Positions 37,020 to 46,205 are shown, counted from the stretch's first letter. The stretch is 64,000 bases of DNA from Hungatella effluvii (GCF_003201875.1 NZ_QJKD01000001.1:683634-747633), one strand, 5' to 3'. Notes: generated by a model from the letters alone, not told the origin. Made by a program: numbers and translations.

Positions 37020-37766
37020 TCACACTGTTATGTCATCTTTGATCTTTTCAAATGCCGCATCCTTGATACCGGATATCTTCTTGATATCCTCAATCTTCTG
37101 AAACCCGCCATGGCTCTCCCGGTAAGCGATGATATCGTCGGCCTTTGCTTCTCCGATCCCCTTTAAGGTCATCAGCTCTTCCCTGGTGGCCGTGTTCAAA
37201 TTCACTTTCACTTTTTCATTTGCCGTACTGCCGCCCGCGGTCTTCCCCTCCGGCATGATCACACCGGCGCCTGCGCTGCCCGCACCATGATTCCCGCCTT
37301 CGGAATCAATCCCGTAGCGTTCCGCCCCATCGAGCGATTCGCCATCCGGAACCACGATCTTCATGCCGTCGCTGACAACCTGAGCCATATTCAGATACTG
37401 CGCCGCCGCACGCTCCGTGAATCCGCCTGCGCGCTCCACAACCTGGAAAATCCTGCTTCCCTCTTCCATCTCATAAACCCCCGGAAGCACAACTTCCCCG
37501 CAGATATGTACGTAACAGACAGAAACCGCCGTCTCTTCTGAAACCGGGATCTCCGTCTCTTCTGATTCCTTCGCGTTCCCATAAGGATCAGAATCCCCCG
37601 TCGCATCTTCCGCCTGACTCGTCCCCGCATCACCCGGGGCATTCATAACCGGCAGTTCCCCGGATTCCCATCCGTCCTGCATTCCATCACAACTGTAGCA
37701 TACGCCTGCAGCCAACACGCATATGAGTATTACAGCCATTTTTACTGCCTGATATCTATATTTCAT
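37020..37766 (-). CDS. comEA: ComEA-like helix-hairpin-helix DNA-binding protein
   Basis: 248 residues. An N-terminal membrane anchor or lipobox-like segment (AAGVCYSC) is followed by an acidic linker, an SLBB domain (VCYVHICGEVVLPGVYEMEEGSRIFQVVERAGGF, about 82-150) and a tandem helix-hairpin-helix (VNLNTATREELMTLKGIGEAKADDIIAYR, about 188-246). This is the architecture of ComEA, the surface DNA receptor for transformation uptake. No other competence gene is in the window, so actual competence cannot be claimed. Confidence 0.9.
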   Translation of the reverse strand: MKYRYQAVKMAVILICVLAAGVCYSCDGMQDGWESGELPVMNAPGDAGTSQAEDATGDSDPYGNAKESEETEIPVSEETAVSVCYVHICGEVVLPGVYEMEEGSRIFQVVERAGGFTERAAAQYLNMAQVVSDGMKIVVPDGESLDGAERYGIDSEGGNHGAGSAGAGVIMPEGKTAGGSTANEKVKVNLNTATREELMTLKGIGEAKADDIIAYRESHGGFQKIEDIKKISGIKDAAFEKIKDDITV

Positions 37767-37876
37767 GATATCCCTCCTCTTTTCTCAGGGAAAGGATACC
37801 ATCTTCAGCCTATGTTACTATTCTACAAAAAGATACCAGTAAATACAAGCACTATTTCCACTTTATCTGCGGCAAA

Positions 37877-38165
37877 GTAACAGTTCACTCCCCACCAGGG
37901 GCACCGCAGTCCGGTTCGGCCGGGCAGGCTTCCTCAGCCTTTCCAGTTCCAGTTTCGGGCATAAGAAGTTCTAAACGTGCAGAATTTTTCTAAAAACCAG
38001 GAGAAATTCCCAAACTCGCTGCGCTCAGACAAGTGGGAATTTCACCTGAACGAAAAATTTTGCGCGTTAAGAACTTCTAATACCCTGCAAAGTCACTGGA
38101 AAGGCTGAGGAAGCCTGCCCGGCCGAACCGGACTGCGGTGCCCCTGGTGGGGAGTGAACTGTTAC
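37877..38165 (-). mobile_element. 289-bp palindromic MITE-like element, copy B
   Basis: Same design as copy A but in opposite orientation. The outer arms are perfect 70-bp inverted repeats ending GTAACAGTTCAC. An exact 8-bp target duplication, GCGGCAAA, flanks it (37869-37876 and 38166-38173). Arms share most of their sequence with copy D but not with A or C. It carries no ORF. Insertion is between the comEA-like gene start and the end of the DMT gene. Confidence 0.92.
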
Positions 38166-38188
38166 GCGGCAAAGCCAGTACCCAGTCG

Positions 38189-38277
38189 AAAAAACGTCGG
38201 TCATCCGGAGGCACAGGCTGGAACGGGATCTCCATGTTCCCCGCTCCGCCCCTGACTTCGGATACCCAACGTTTTTT
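38189..38277. terminator. long bidirectional terminator-like hairpin
   Basis: 19-bp terminal inverted repeat (38189-38207 with 38259-38277, a few wobbles or mismatches) beginning AAAAAACGT and ending ACGTTTTTT, enclosing GC-rich internal pairing. It lies 11 bp past the stop of the minus-strand DMT gene and has A/T-runs on both sides. Confidence 0.6.
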
Positions 38278-38288
38278 GCATGTTCCTT

Positions 38289-38714
38289 CTAATTAAATAT
38301 GATGATACCAATCACCGCGACAACAGCTCCAAGCAGTTTCTTCCATTCAAATCCGACCTTTTCCACTCCGAAAAGACCGAACAGTTCGATTCCGTATGCC
38401 ACGATAATCTGAGAAATGACGATGATGAGAGCCGCCTTCGCAGGTCCCAGCGAGCCCATACTGCGCACTACGGTATATGTGATAAAGGCGCCGATAATTC
38501 CGCCCAGAAGCATGTACTTCGGTTCCACCTGCAGGATTCCCGAAATATTTTCTCTCCCTGAAAAATACCAGATGACAATACAGGTGATAAACGCTGTCAG
38601 CTGCACCCACCCGGCTGACACCCAGATGCTTGTCTGCTTCGTGACCCCTGTATTTAAAACTCCCTGGATGCTCATCAGCGCTCCTGAAATCAATGCTATG
38701 ATAAAGCCTGTCAT
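38289..38714 (-). CDS. DMT-family (YdcZ/DUF606-like) membrane protein
   Basis: 141 residues with about five membrane segments. It starts MTGFIIALISGALMSIQGVLNTG, the typical YdcZ N-terminus, and ends KKLLGAVVAVIGIIIF. Such short drug/metabolite-type proteins usually act as dimers or pairs. The substrate is unknown. Start 38714 is chosen because TTTGGAGG precedes it; the frame to 38762 has no RBS. Confidence 0.85.
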   Translation of the reverse strand: MTGFIIALISGALMSIQGVLNTGVTKQTSIWVSAGWVQLTAFITCIVIWYFSGRENISGILQVEPKYMLLGGIIGAFITYTVVRSMGSLGPAKAALIIVISQIIVAYGIELFGLFGVEKVGFEWKKLLGAVVAVIGIIIFN

Positions 38715-38788
38715 AGAATAACCTCCAAATCTGTCATGCATTTCTAATCTTTCCTTTATCATGCGCAGAATTGGAACTTCTATTCATA

Positions 38789-40726
38789 CTATACCATTGT
38801 ATCATCCTTTAAAAGATCCATTAAATTTCCCTTACAGATTTTCATGGCTCCAACCGTATAGGCCAGCCCGACAAAAAACATAACGAATGCAGTAAACATT
38901 AAGACAGGAACAACCGGAGCTTTCTTAAGATAGTCTGTCAGAGAGATTCCGCTGGCATTCACAGCCATCATTACCAGAGGAATATTGACCAGAAGGCTGA
39001 AGAGCAGCGGATTCAATGTTATAATAAGCGATTCTGTCAGCAGTATTTTTTTCACGCCGCGATAGGAGAGACCGACTGACATATATCTTGCAAACTCCTT
39101 TTTTCTCTGGTATATCTGCCCCAGCGCAACGGAAAATACATTGGATAAACCAATACTGGAAAACAGAACTGCCAGAAATCCCATAAAAAGCCGCAGGCCA
39201 TCTCGTTTGATACGTTCCGTGCGTTCTTCCTCCAGACGGCTGTCCAGCGTATAATGCGTTTTTCCGGTAAGCAGTGTCCGGATATCGGAAAGTACTTCGT
39301 CATGCTTCTGCTCCGATACGGTTTTTATGTTGAAATACACGGACCGGGCAGGAAATTGTTTTTTCAACTTTTCATAGTCGTGTTCCGATATCACCAGCGT
39401 TAATGCATACTGCTGCAGCTGCTCCTTCCAGTCCGGAAGTGTCTCTGTAAACAAAGCGATGGTCACAGGAATCCCGCTGTTTTCCCCTGAACCATCCTTC
39501 AGTTCCAGTGTGACCGGGTGATCCTCCTTTAGAAATGGTATATATGTTTTATTCCTCCAGCCGCTGTTTACGCTGTCCCAGATTAAATTAACCGCTACTG
39601 CCTGCTGCTGTGCCAATGCCGGGTCCGCCGTATTGCCGTAATATTCTGCAAAGCTTTCATGATCCAGCACATAGACCGGTATGTCTACCAGATAATTGCC
39701 GTCGTCACTCTTTATAATCTGGTCATTGAGATTCCCGATCCCTGTCTCCTTTAGTTGACTGCTGAATAATTCCTCTGGAAGAGCTGCCTGTGCCTTAAAC
39801 CTCCGGTAGGTCAGACAGCTTTTTACTCCTTCTATTTTTGTAATTTCATCGGTAAGACCGCTGTCAGCCCCCTCCCTCTCGTCGATGCTTAACAGAAAAT
39901 CCCATTTGTCGCGGTACTGATTAAAATACGTATCCTCTGTAAATATTCCGGATATCGTCTCAAGATTTAAGAAACTGATAAAGGCAAAAAAAGAAAGACC
40001 AAGAGACAGCGTTGTCGTGCGAAATGCCTTCCTTCTCGCATAAATGGATTTTCTCGCCAGTTCGCCGCAGCAGCCAAATAATGCCGAGAAAATCCGGAAC
40101 TGACGCATTCGCTCCACTGGTGCTTCTGTACCGTATTGTATTGCCTCCAGCGGTGATATCAGGCTCAGCTTCCTGGCGGGAATCCACGCGGAAAGCCTTA
40201 CAGTAAGATAAGAAAATACAATGGCTCCTGCCGAAAGAGCAGGCCGGTACCGAAACCATAAGTCATATTCTCTAAAACTGTCTCCTATTACATAAAAAAA
40301 CTTCCATACCCCATAACTGAGCCCGACACCGGCCAGGGTTCCCACCGCCAGCGGAACCAGTGACAGTACCACGGCTTCACTAACCAGCACCGATTTAATC
40401 TGTGCCGGCGTCGCGCCTACGCTCTGCAGGATGCCCAACTGATGCATCCTGGCATTCATCGTGACTTCAAATGCATTATGAAGCATCAGAATCAAAGAGG
40501 TGCTCGCTATAATCAAAATAAACAAATACGCAACAATCAGCGGAGTAACCGCCTCATCTACCGATCCTGTCTGCAGAAAAAGCTGGTATTTCTGATCCAT
40601 CCACAGGTTATAAAAGAATACGCTGAGAAACGAGAGCAGCATGGAAGCGAGGAGTGCGGACGCCATGATAAAAATACCGGCTGCCTTATTATGCTTCATA
40701 TAATGGACCGAATATATTCTCCACAT
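38789..40726 (-). CDS. FtsX-like ABC transporter permease (BceB-like or MacB-like)
   Basis: 645 residues. Membrane segment at about 18-40, three more between about 60 and 190 (first FtsX core; LGILQSVGATPAQIKSVLVSE), a large extracellular domain (about 255-500), and three segments in the C-terminal FtsX core (ARYMSVGLSYRGVKKILLTESL). This matches permeases of peptide-antibiotic sensing and resistance modules. It lies 11 bp after its ATPase gene and ends the RR-HK-ATPase-permease operon. Confidence 0.88.
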   Translation of the reverse strand: MWRIYSVHYMKHNKAAGIFIMASALLASMLLSFLSVFFYNLWMDQKYQLFLQTGSVDEAVTPLIVAYLFILIIASTSLILMLHNAFEVTMNARMHQLGILQSVGATPAQIKSVLVSEAVVLSLVPLAVGTLAGVGLSYGVWKFFYVIGDSFREYDLWFRYRPALSAGAIVFSYLTVRLSAWIPARKLSLISPLEAIQYGTEAPVERMRQFRIFSALFGCCGELARKSIYARRKAFRTTTLSLGLSFFAFISFLNLETISGIFTEDTYFNQYRDKWDFLLSIDEREGADSGLTDEITKIEGVKSCLTYRRFKAQAALPEELFSSQLKETGIGNLNDQIIKSDDGNYLVDIPVYVLDHESFAEYYGNTADPALAQQQAVAVNLIWDSVNSGWRNKTYIPFLKEDHPVTLELKDGSGENSGIPVTIALFTETLPDWKEQLQQYALTLVISEHDYEKLKKQFPARSVYFNIKTVSEQKHDEVLSDIRTLLTGKTHYTLDSRLEEERTERIKRDGLRLFMGFLAVLFSSIGLSNVFSVALGQIYQRKKEFARYMSVGLSYRGVKKILLTESLIITLNPLLFSLLVNIPLVMMAVNASGISLTDYLKKAPVVPVLMFTAFVMFFVGLAYTVGAMKICKGNLMDLLKDDTMV

Positions 40727-40737
40727 ACCATACCTCC

Positions 40738-41418
40738 TTACCGGATTTTCTCATCCGAAGCAATTTTCCCGTCTTCCAGGCGGATCAGCCTGTCCGCCTG
40801 CAAAGCGATATTCTCATCGTGGGTAATGAGAATCAGCGTCTGTCCATACTTCCGGTTGGAATGCTTCAGCAGTTCCGTAATCTCCTGGCTGTTTTTGCTG
40901 TCCAGATTCCCAGTAGGCTCGTCTGCCAGTACCAGCGCGGGAGCATTAATTAAGGCGCGTCCAATGGACACCCGCTGCTGCTGGCCTCCGGAAAGCTGCC
41001 TGGGCAGATGGTTTTTTCTGTCCTCCAGCCCCAGAACCTCAAGCAACTCCTCAAGCCTCTCCTCATTCACCTTCTGCCCGTCCAGTTTCAGCGGGAGCAC
41101 CATATTTTCCACAACATTAAGGACAGGGATCAAGTTGTAAAACTGGTAAATCAGCCCTACCTGTCTGCGCCTGAATATAGCCAGTTCTTCCTGGTTCTTT
41201 GTATAAACTGATTTTCCGTCAACGTAAATTTCTCCGGATGAGGGCCGGTCTACACCGCCAATTAAATGAAGAAGCGTGGATTTCCCAGAACCCGATTGTC
41301 CAACTATAGCGACAAATTCCCCTTTCTGCACAGATAAGGACAGGTTCTGCAAAGCATCTACCCGGCTCTCGTCTTTCCCATACACCTTGCATAGCTTCTC
41401 TATTCTTAAAATCTCCAT
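40738..41418 (-). CDS. ABC transporter ATP-binding protein (MacB/BceA type)
   Basis: 226 residues. Walker A GQSGSGKST, Q-loop YQFYNL, signature LSGGQQQR, Walker B LVLADEPTGNLDS and H-loop ITHDE are all intact. It powers the adjacent FtsX-like permease. The ATG at 41418 is preceded by AAGGAGG; the frame to 41625 overlaps the kinase gene and is rejected. Confidence 0.95.
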   Translation of the reverse strand: MEILRIEKLCKVYGKDESRVDALQNLSLSVQKGEFVAIVGQSGSGKSTLLHLIGGVDRPSSGEIYVDGKSVYTKNQEELAIFRRRQVGLIYQFYNLIPVLNVVENMVLPLKLDGQKVNEERLEELLEVLGLEDRKNHLPRQLSGGQQQRVSIGRALINAPALVLADEPTGNLDSKNSQEITELLKHSNRKYGQTLILITHDENIALQADRLIRLEDGKIASDEKIR

Positions 41419-41533
41419 AGCGTTCCTCCTTACTTTTTCCGATAGTATACCATGAACCCGGTGACGCGTCCGTGACTGTTTCATTACAATTTTGTCACTG
41501 AATGAATCTCCCGGCAATCGAAAAGGGAGCTGT

Positions 41534-42541
41534 TCAGACAGCCCCCTTATAGAAACGAATTGTAAATTTAGCTCCGCCCTCCCTGCGGTTTTCCACCTGA
41601 ATCGTGCCGTTCTGCCGATGAACAATCATACGTGAAAGTGCAAGCCCGATTCCGACATGATCCGTTCCGGAATCTTTTCCCCTGTAGAAACGCTCAAAAA
41701 GATGGGGAATATCCTCCAAAGCAATGCCTGGTCCTGAATCAGCAATCACAAGTTCCGTATAGACTGGATTTTCGTCTCCATAGATTTCCAGCTTTCCCTT
41801 CTCAGGCATGTGCTCCACACAGTTCTTGATCACGTTTCCTACCGCTTCTGCGGACCAGTATAAGTCCCCTGTAAATCCTGTGTTCTCCTTTATGGACACT
41901 TTGCACGTAATCTCTTTTAAATCTATCAGGATATCCACCGGACTTAATGCTTTTTCCACCACCTCTGCGGCGAAAATCCGTTCACTCTGAACAACAGCCG
42001 TTCCTGACTCCAGCCTGGCCATTTTTAACAGAGAAGCGACCAGCCACTCCGTCCGTGACAGCAGCCCAATGACTTCCCCGACGTATTTCCGTCTCTCCTC
42101 CGAAGTCAGTTCTTCCCGCTGCAGCCTTGGTACAATCATGCGCATCGAAGTCAGAGGAGTCCTGATTTGATGTGAAATATCCGCCAGGGAATCGCTCAAA
42201 TATCTGGCCTCCTGCTCCAGAGCATCCGCCTGCTCCTTCAACCGCAGGGTCACCTTATAGATTTCACTTGTCAGGAGGGCCAGTTCTCCCTCCTTATCCG
42301 GAATCAGATCCATACGGTAATCACCATGCAGAATACGGTCCAGCTGGTAATTTAACTCCGAAACAGTATCGTATCTCTTTTTTGTAAATGCCAGGTACCT
42401 TACAGCGCAGACCATACTTACGAAAAGAACATACACTGCAAAGACTGGGTGAAACAATGCAGCTCCCGCCGCCGCAGCCAGCGTAAAAAAGAACTGGAAA
42501 CGAAAAACTTCTTTTACCTCCGGATTTCTCAGCAGTCCCAT
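41534..42541 (-). CDS. sensor histidine kinase of the ABC-exporter module
   Basis: 335 residues. Two close membrane segments (about 15-50) leave almost no extracellular loop, the intramembrane-sensing design of BceS-type kinases that take their signal from the ABC permease. HAMP-like helix, then DISHQIRTPLTSMRM with the phospho-His, N-box KNCVEHMPEKG, G1 DSGPGI and F/G2 ERFYRGKDSGTDHVGIGLALS. The start overlaps the stop of the regulator gene (TGATATGG), so the two are coupled. Confidence 0.92.
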   Translation of the reverse strand: MGLLRNPEVKEVFRFQFFFTLAAAAGAALFHPVFAVYVLFVSMVCAVRYLAFTKKRYDTVSELNYQLDRILHGDYRMDLIPDKEGELALLTSEIYKVTLRLKEQADALEQEARYLSDSLADISHQIRTPLTSMRMIVPRLQREELTSEERRKYVGEVIGLLSRTEWLVASLLKMARLESGTAVVQSERIFAAEVVEKALSPVDILIDLKEITCKVSIKENTGFTGDLYWSAEAVGNVIKNCVEHMPEKGKLEIYGDENPVYTELVIADSGPGIALEDIPHLFERFYRGKDSGTDHVGIGLALSRMIVHRQNGTIQVENRREGGAKFTIRFYKGAV

Positions 42542-42542
42542 A

Positions 42543-43214
42543 TCAGTCTCCCAACCTGTAGCCCAGCCCGCGAACCGTCTTTATGATAGCCGGATTTGAT
42601 GCATCCGTCTCTATCTTATCACGAAGCCGTTTGATATTAACGGTCAGTGTATTATCATTCACATAATCCCCGGCAATGTCCCATAGTTCCTCAAGCAGCC
42701 GCCCCCGCGACAGCACCTGGCCGGGATGGTTTAAAAAGACCAGCAGCAGCCGGTATTCCAAAGCAGAAAGCAGAATGTCCTTTCCACTTTTACTGACAGA
42801 AGCTTTTACCGCATCCACTCGCAAATCTGATATTTGAAATACCGCCGGGCTCTTCCCATACCTTCTAAGAGCATTTTTAATCCTCGAGACCAGCTCCAGC
42901 GGCTTAAATGGCTTGGACACATAATCATCCGCCCCTAAATCAAACCCAGTCACGATACTCGCTTCATCACCCATAGCTGTCAGAAAAATTACGGGAATAT
43001 CCCCTTTTCGTTTTATCACATTACAGAGAGAATATCCATTTCCATCCGGCAGTGCAACATCCAGCAATACCAGATCAAAAGTTTCCCTTTCGATCGCCTC
43101 CAGCGCGGCCTTCCGTCCAGACGCAGAAAAAGATGCAAATCCCTCTTCACTCAACAGGATGATCAGATTTTTTACAATCTCAGTATCATCTTCCACAATT
43201 AGAATTCTGCTCAT
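42543..43214 (-). CDS. OmpR-family response regulator of the ABC-exporter module
   Basis: 223 residues. Receiver with EDD at 8-10, Asp52 in LLDVALPDG, Lys in SKPF; winged helix about 125-222, ending IIKTVRGLGYRLG. It likely drives expression of the downstream kinase-ATPase-permease genes in response to a peptide antibiotic (inferred from module type). ATG 43214 has GGAGTGGAGG upstream; the longer frame to 43301 has none. Confidence 0.93.
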   Translation of the reverse strand: MSRILIVEDDTEIVKNLIILLSEEGFASFSASGRKAALEAIERETFDLVLLDVALPDGNGYSLCNVIKRKGDIPVIFLTAMGDEASIVTGFDLGADDYVSKPFKPLELVSRIKNALRRYGKSPAVFQISDLRVDAVKASVSKSGKDILLSALEYRLLLVFLNHPGQVLSRGRLLEELWDIAGDYVNDNTLTVNIKRLRDKIETDASNPAIIKTVRGLGYRLGD

Positions 43215-43354
43215 TTCCTCCACTCCCTCTGTCAAATTTTTATGCTCCTGTCTATTGTACCATGGAGGGGAGGATTTGTCCCCTTTCATTCTGCTTGACA
43301 CTTTACGTATTTTGCGATATACTCACACACGTAAAAATAAAACAGAAAAAGACA

Positions 43355-43438
43355 CGCTAGGGGAGCCAATTGGCTGAGAATGGAATTTTTTACATGACCC
43401 TCACTACTTGAACCGGACAATGCCGGCGTAAGGAAGCA
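43355..43438 (+). ncRNA. TPP riboswitch (THI element)
   Basis: Conserved boxes in order: GGGGAGCC, GGCTGAGA, GACCC, then ACTTGAACCGGACAATGCCGGCGTAAGGAAGC. These are the pyrimidine- and pyrophosphate-binding parts of the thiamine pyrophosphate aptamer. It lies about 60 bp upstream of thiT, with a terminator/RBS hairpin between, as expected for repression by TPP. Confidence 0.95.
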
Positions 43439-43468
43439 GTATGATCCATACTTCATCAAAAGTAGTCC

Positions 43469-43500
43469 CCTCCTGTGTGTAAACAAAGGAGGATTTTTTT
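43469..43500 (+). promoter_or_regulatory. expression-platform hairpin sequestering the thiT RBS
   Basis: Stem 43469-43477 (CCTCCTGTG) with 43484-43492 (CAAAGGAGG), one mismatch, followed by seven Ts that run to the ATG at 43501. The right arm contains the Shine-Dalgarno AGGAGG itself, so the hairpin can terminate transcription and also hide the RBS. Confidence 0.8.
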
Positions 43501-44172
43501 ATGTCATTTTTCTTAACCTACGCGGCGGACAGCGAAGAGTATTTACTGAAGCCCGCCGGCTATGGCCTGCTCATCATTTTGCTGGCCGCACTGTTATTTG
43601 TCATCTATAAGCTGGGGAAAGTATCCCTTAAGACGCAGAAGATGCAGACGAAACAGCTTGTTACCTGTTCCGCAGCCATGGCTCTCGCAGTCGTGACTTC
43701 CTACATCAAGGTGGCGTCCCTGCCCTTCGGCGGCTCCATCACCTTATTTTCCATGATGTTTATCTGCCTGATCGGTTACATCTACGGAGCAAAAACCGGC
43801 CTGATCACCGGAATGGCCTACGGAATCCTGCAGTTTCTCATCGAACCGTATATCTTCGCTCCGCTTCAGGTGCTTCTCGACTACCCGATGGCCTTCGCCG
43901 GACTGGGACTGGCCGGGCTTTTCAGTTCGAAAAAGCATGGTCTGATCATTGGTTATCTCTTCGGTATCTTCAGCCGTTATATCTGCCATGTGCTCTCCGG
44001 CTACATATTCTTTGCCGCTTATGCACCGGAAGGTATGAACCCATTTTTATACACGCTGGGATATAATGCCACCTACATCGTACCGGAAGCAATCGCAACC
44101 GTTGTTATTCTCAGCCTGCCGCCAGTGGCAAAGGCAATTGCGCAGGTGAAAAAGCAGGCGATCAGTTCTTAA
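43501..44172 (+). CDS. thiT: thiamine ECF transporter S component
   Basis: 223 residues with six to seven membrane segments; the family core starts near residue 45 (KQLVTCSAAMALAVVTSYIKVASLPFGGSIT) and contains YGAKTGLITGMAYGILQFL and the late GYIFFAAYAPEGMNPFLYTLGYNATYIVPE. ThiT binds thiamine with sub-nanomolar affinity and works with the shared EcfA/A'/T module, not encoded here. The N-terminal 40 residues with an extra membrane segment are longer than in typical ThiT. Regulation by the TPP riboswitch upstream is explicit. Confidence 0.94.
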   Translation: MSFFLTYAADSEEYLLKPAGYGLLIILLAALLFVIYKLGKVSLKTQKMQTKQLVTCSAAMALAVVTSYIKVASLPFGGSITLFSMMFICLIGYIYGAKTGLITGMAYGILQFLIEPYIFAPLQVLLDYPMAFAGLGLAGLFSSKKHGLIIGYLFGIFSRYICHVLSGYIFFAAYAPEGMNPFLYTLGYNATYIVPEAIATVVILSLPPVAKAIAQVKKQAISS

Positions 44173-44192
44173 ACCGGTTCTATTCATATTAT

Positions 44193-44244
44193 AAAAAGAA
44201 GGTAAGGGCTGCGCCGTGTGGCGCAGCCCTCTTACCTTCTTTTA
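44193..44244. terminator. bidirectional terminator after thiT
   Basis: Stem of about 20 bp with a 2-base bulge (AAGAAGGTAA.GGGCTGCGCC and complement) around GTGT, A-run on the left and T-run on the right; serves thiT and the convergent 86-residue gene. Confidence 0.85.
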
Positions 44245-44254
44245 TCTTGTCTTA

Positions 44255-44515
44255 CTATGCTAATTGCTGCAGCTTCTCACTATGTTTCGAAATCACCTTC
44301 TTCATGATTTCTACATCAGCCTCCAGAGCTGATATTTTTGCCGCTTCACGTTCATAACGCTTAGCCGCAGGAACATAGTTTTCTGCCAACAGCCTTAGCT
44401 GTGGTTTAATATCATTCTCTATGTCAAGTTTAATATTCTGAATGTCATTTTGTAGTGGCTCAAGCTTTGCATCGAGTAATCCCGATATCGCAAGCAGTAA
44501 TTCATTATCTACCAT
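44255..44515 (-). CDS. small coiled-coil hypothetical protein
   Basis: 86 residues, almost entirely helical with heptad-like spacing (LLAISGLLDAKLEPLQNDIQNIKLDIE, then AAKISALEADVEIMKKVISKHSEKL). Similar short coiled-coil proteins are frequent in clostridia without a known role. AAAGGATAGGG lies upstream. The gene is bounded by the thiT terminator and an AT-rich gap before folD; lower G+C than neighbours could mean separate origin. Confidence 0.65.
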   Translation of the reverse strand: MVDNELLLAISGLLDAKLEPLQNDIQNIKLDIENDIKPQLRLLAENYVPAAKRYEREAAKISALEADVEIMKKVISKHSEKLQQLA

Positions 44516-44609
44516 AAAATCACCCTATCCTTTTTTGGCTGCCCGATATGCTATGGAGAAATTATAACATTTCAGCAAGCTTGCTGCAAGGTCATTTTAT
44601 ATTTTTCAT

Positions 44610-45449
44610 TCACCCTTTTCTCGCTGCCGCCATCACCAGATGCTTCGCAAGCACGGCCGTCGTTACCGCGCCGATGCCTCCCGGAACCGGCGTCGCCATG
44701 GAAGCGGTTCCTTCCAGCGTCTCGAAATCCACATCTCCGCAGAGTTTTCCGTTCTCATCCACATTGATGCCCACATCGATCACCACCGCGTCTTTTCCCA
44801 CGCTCTCTTTATCAAGCATCTTTGCCCGGCCCGCTGCCGCCACCAGAATTTCGGCGTTCCGGCAGGTCTCTCTTAGATTCACAGTCCGTGTGTGGCAGAT
44901 GGTAACTGTGGCATTTTCTTTCAACAGAAGCATGGACAGCGGTTTCCCGACGACCATGCTGCGGCCCACGATCACCGCCCGCTTTCCGCTGATCGGAATC
45001 TCAAAGGCTTTTAATGTCTCCACCACCGCCTCCGCGGTACATGGCGCATACCCCGAGCTGTCCCCGGCAAACACCTTTGCGATATTTTCCGGTGATATTC
45101 CGTCTAAATCCTTTTCCGGATCGATCATGCGCTCAATCTCTCTCTCGTGGATCTGCTTCGGCAGCGGACGGAGCAGGAGAATCCCATCGACCTCCGGATC
45201 CCCGTTGATCTTCTGGAACTCCGCCTTAAACGCCTCATCACCAATGTCCGCGGGATAGGCATAGACTTCAGCGGAAAGGCCAAATGCCGCCATCTTCTTC
45301 ACCGCCCCCCGCTCATACGACAAATCGTCCGGATTCTCACCCACACGGACGATGGCAAGCTTCGGTATCCTGCCGCCGCACTGTTTCAGCATCTCCGCTG
45401 TCTGTTCCTTTATCTTTGCAGAAACCTCTGCACCTTTTAATGTAATCAT
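44610..45449 (-). CDS. folD: bifunctional methylenetetrahydrofolate dehydrogenase/methenyl-THF cyclohydrolase
   Basis: 279 residues. Catalytic Tyr/Lys region is represented by LSYERGAVKKMAAFG, followed by the substrate block EVDGILLLRPLPKQI, the DGISPENIAKVFAGDSSGYAPCTAEAV block and the NADP-binding VIVGRSMVVGKPLSMLLLKENATVT; the C-terminus has GGIGAVTTAVLAKH, all FolD signatures. The classic YVxxK reads YERGAVKK here. It provides 5,10-methenyl- and 10-formyl-THF for purine and formyl-Met synthesis. It follows fchA by 60 bp on the same strand. Confidence 0.96.
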   Translation of the reverse strand: MITLKGAEVSAKIKEQTAEMLKQCGGRIPKLAIVRVGENPDDLSYERGAVKKMAAFGLSAEVYAYPADIGDEAFKAEFQKINGDPEVDGILLLRPLPKQIHEREIERMIDPEKDLDGISPENIAKVFAGDSSGYAPCTAEAVVETLKAFEIPISGKRAVIVGRSMVVGKPLSMLLLKENATVTICHTRTVNLRETCRNAEILVAAAGRAKMLDKESVGKDAVVIDVGINVDENGKLCGDVDFETLEGTASMATPVPGGIGAVTTAVLAKHLVMAAARKG

Positions 45450-45509
45450 CCGTTTAATCCTCTCATTCCCGCGCTGTCAGTCTGTATCTTCCTTTTCTGG
45501 CGGCACGTC

Positions 45510-46136
45510 TCAGCGCAGCGCGTTTTCCACCTTATGATAGACCGCATCTGCCGCTGCTGTCCCGGACCGCATCATCTCGTCTGCATGCCGGTTCAGTTCC
45601 TCTGCCTTCTCCCTGTCTTTCATGGATTTCGTATTGATCCATACGTTCATGACAGCGCCGGTTAAGGCCGTTCTGATAAACTGCACGCCCACGCCCACGT
45701 CGCTGACCGCCATCCGGCTCCCCTTTTCCGCCAGAATATCCATGATATCCAGAGCCTTCCGCGCATCTTCCATCACGTGAAGCGGAACGAGACTCGCCGT
45801 CAGGAGATGGCCCTCCAGCACTTCGGCCTTTCGTTTTTTCTCCTCATCCGTAGTACCTGGCAGACCGTAGGCTGCAGCCAGAGGTGCGAACACCCGCGCA
45901 TCCTCGTCGGCCAGATGAAGAAACTCTGCTTTCAGAGTTTCCAGCTGCTCTAAAAGCTCCTTCATCTCCTCCTCCACGTCCGCATATTTTTTCTTGCCGA
46001 GAGTCAGATTAATCACCATCTGCCCCAAAGATACCCCTGCTGCACCGCCCAGCGCAGCCGCACCGCCGCCGCCGGGAGTCGGTTTCTTCGATGATAATTC
46101 CGCCAGAAATTCTTCTGTCACCATTTCCTTTATCAT
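45510..46136 (-). CDS. fchA: cyclodeaminase/cyclohydrolase family protein (methenyl-THF cyclohydrolase)
   Basis: 208 residues. The motif SSKKPTPGGGGAAALGGAAGVSLGQMVINLTLGKKKY is the formiminotransferase-cyclodeaminase/FchA signature, with helical DEDARVFAPLAAAY and LTGAVMNVWINTKSM following. With FolD it interconverts C1-folates; a role in one-carbon or histidine-derived formimino metabolism is expected. ATG 46136 is preceded by GGAGGAAATT. No histidine-degradation genes are near. Confidence 0.9.
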   Translation of the reverse strand: MIKEMVTEEFLAELSSKKPTPGGGGAAALGGAAGVSLGQMVINLTLGKKKYADVEEEMKELLEQLETLKAEFLHLADEDARVFAPLAAAYGLPGTTDEEKKRKAEVLEGHLLTASLVPLHVMEDARKALDIMDILAEKGSRMAVSDVGVGVQFIRTALTGAVMNVWINTKSMKDREKAEELNRHADEMMRSGTAAADAVYHKVENALR

Positions 46137-46205
46137 AATTTCCTCCATTCCTGTGTGCTTCACCAAGTGTTTCCAGTATACCATAATCAGGAAATTCGTG
46201 AAAGG

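Larger units (their letters stand above)
37767..38288. other. 522-bp intergenic region carrying element B and a long hairpin
   Basis: Holds palindromic element B at 37877-38165 and a separate 89-bp hairpin at 38189-38277; apart from these only about 140 bp of unassigned sequence remain. No ORF with an RBS was found. Confidence 0.7.

Noticed and set aside
37877..38165. Palindromes read as CRISPR repeats or an integrase attachment site
   Set aside because: Copies are isolated, each has its own target duplication and there are no spacers or cas/integrase genes.
41419..41625. N-terminal extension of the ABC ATPase
   Set aside because: It would overlap the kinase gene, and the family start with RBS is at 41418.
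44548..45258. 236-codon ORF antisense to folD
   Set aside because: Shadow ORF, Ser-rich translation, no start signals.
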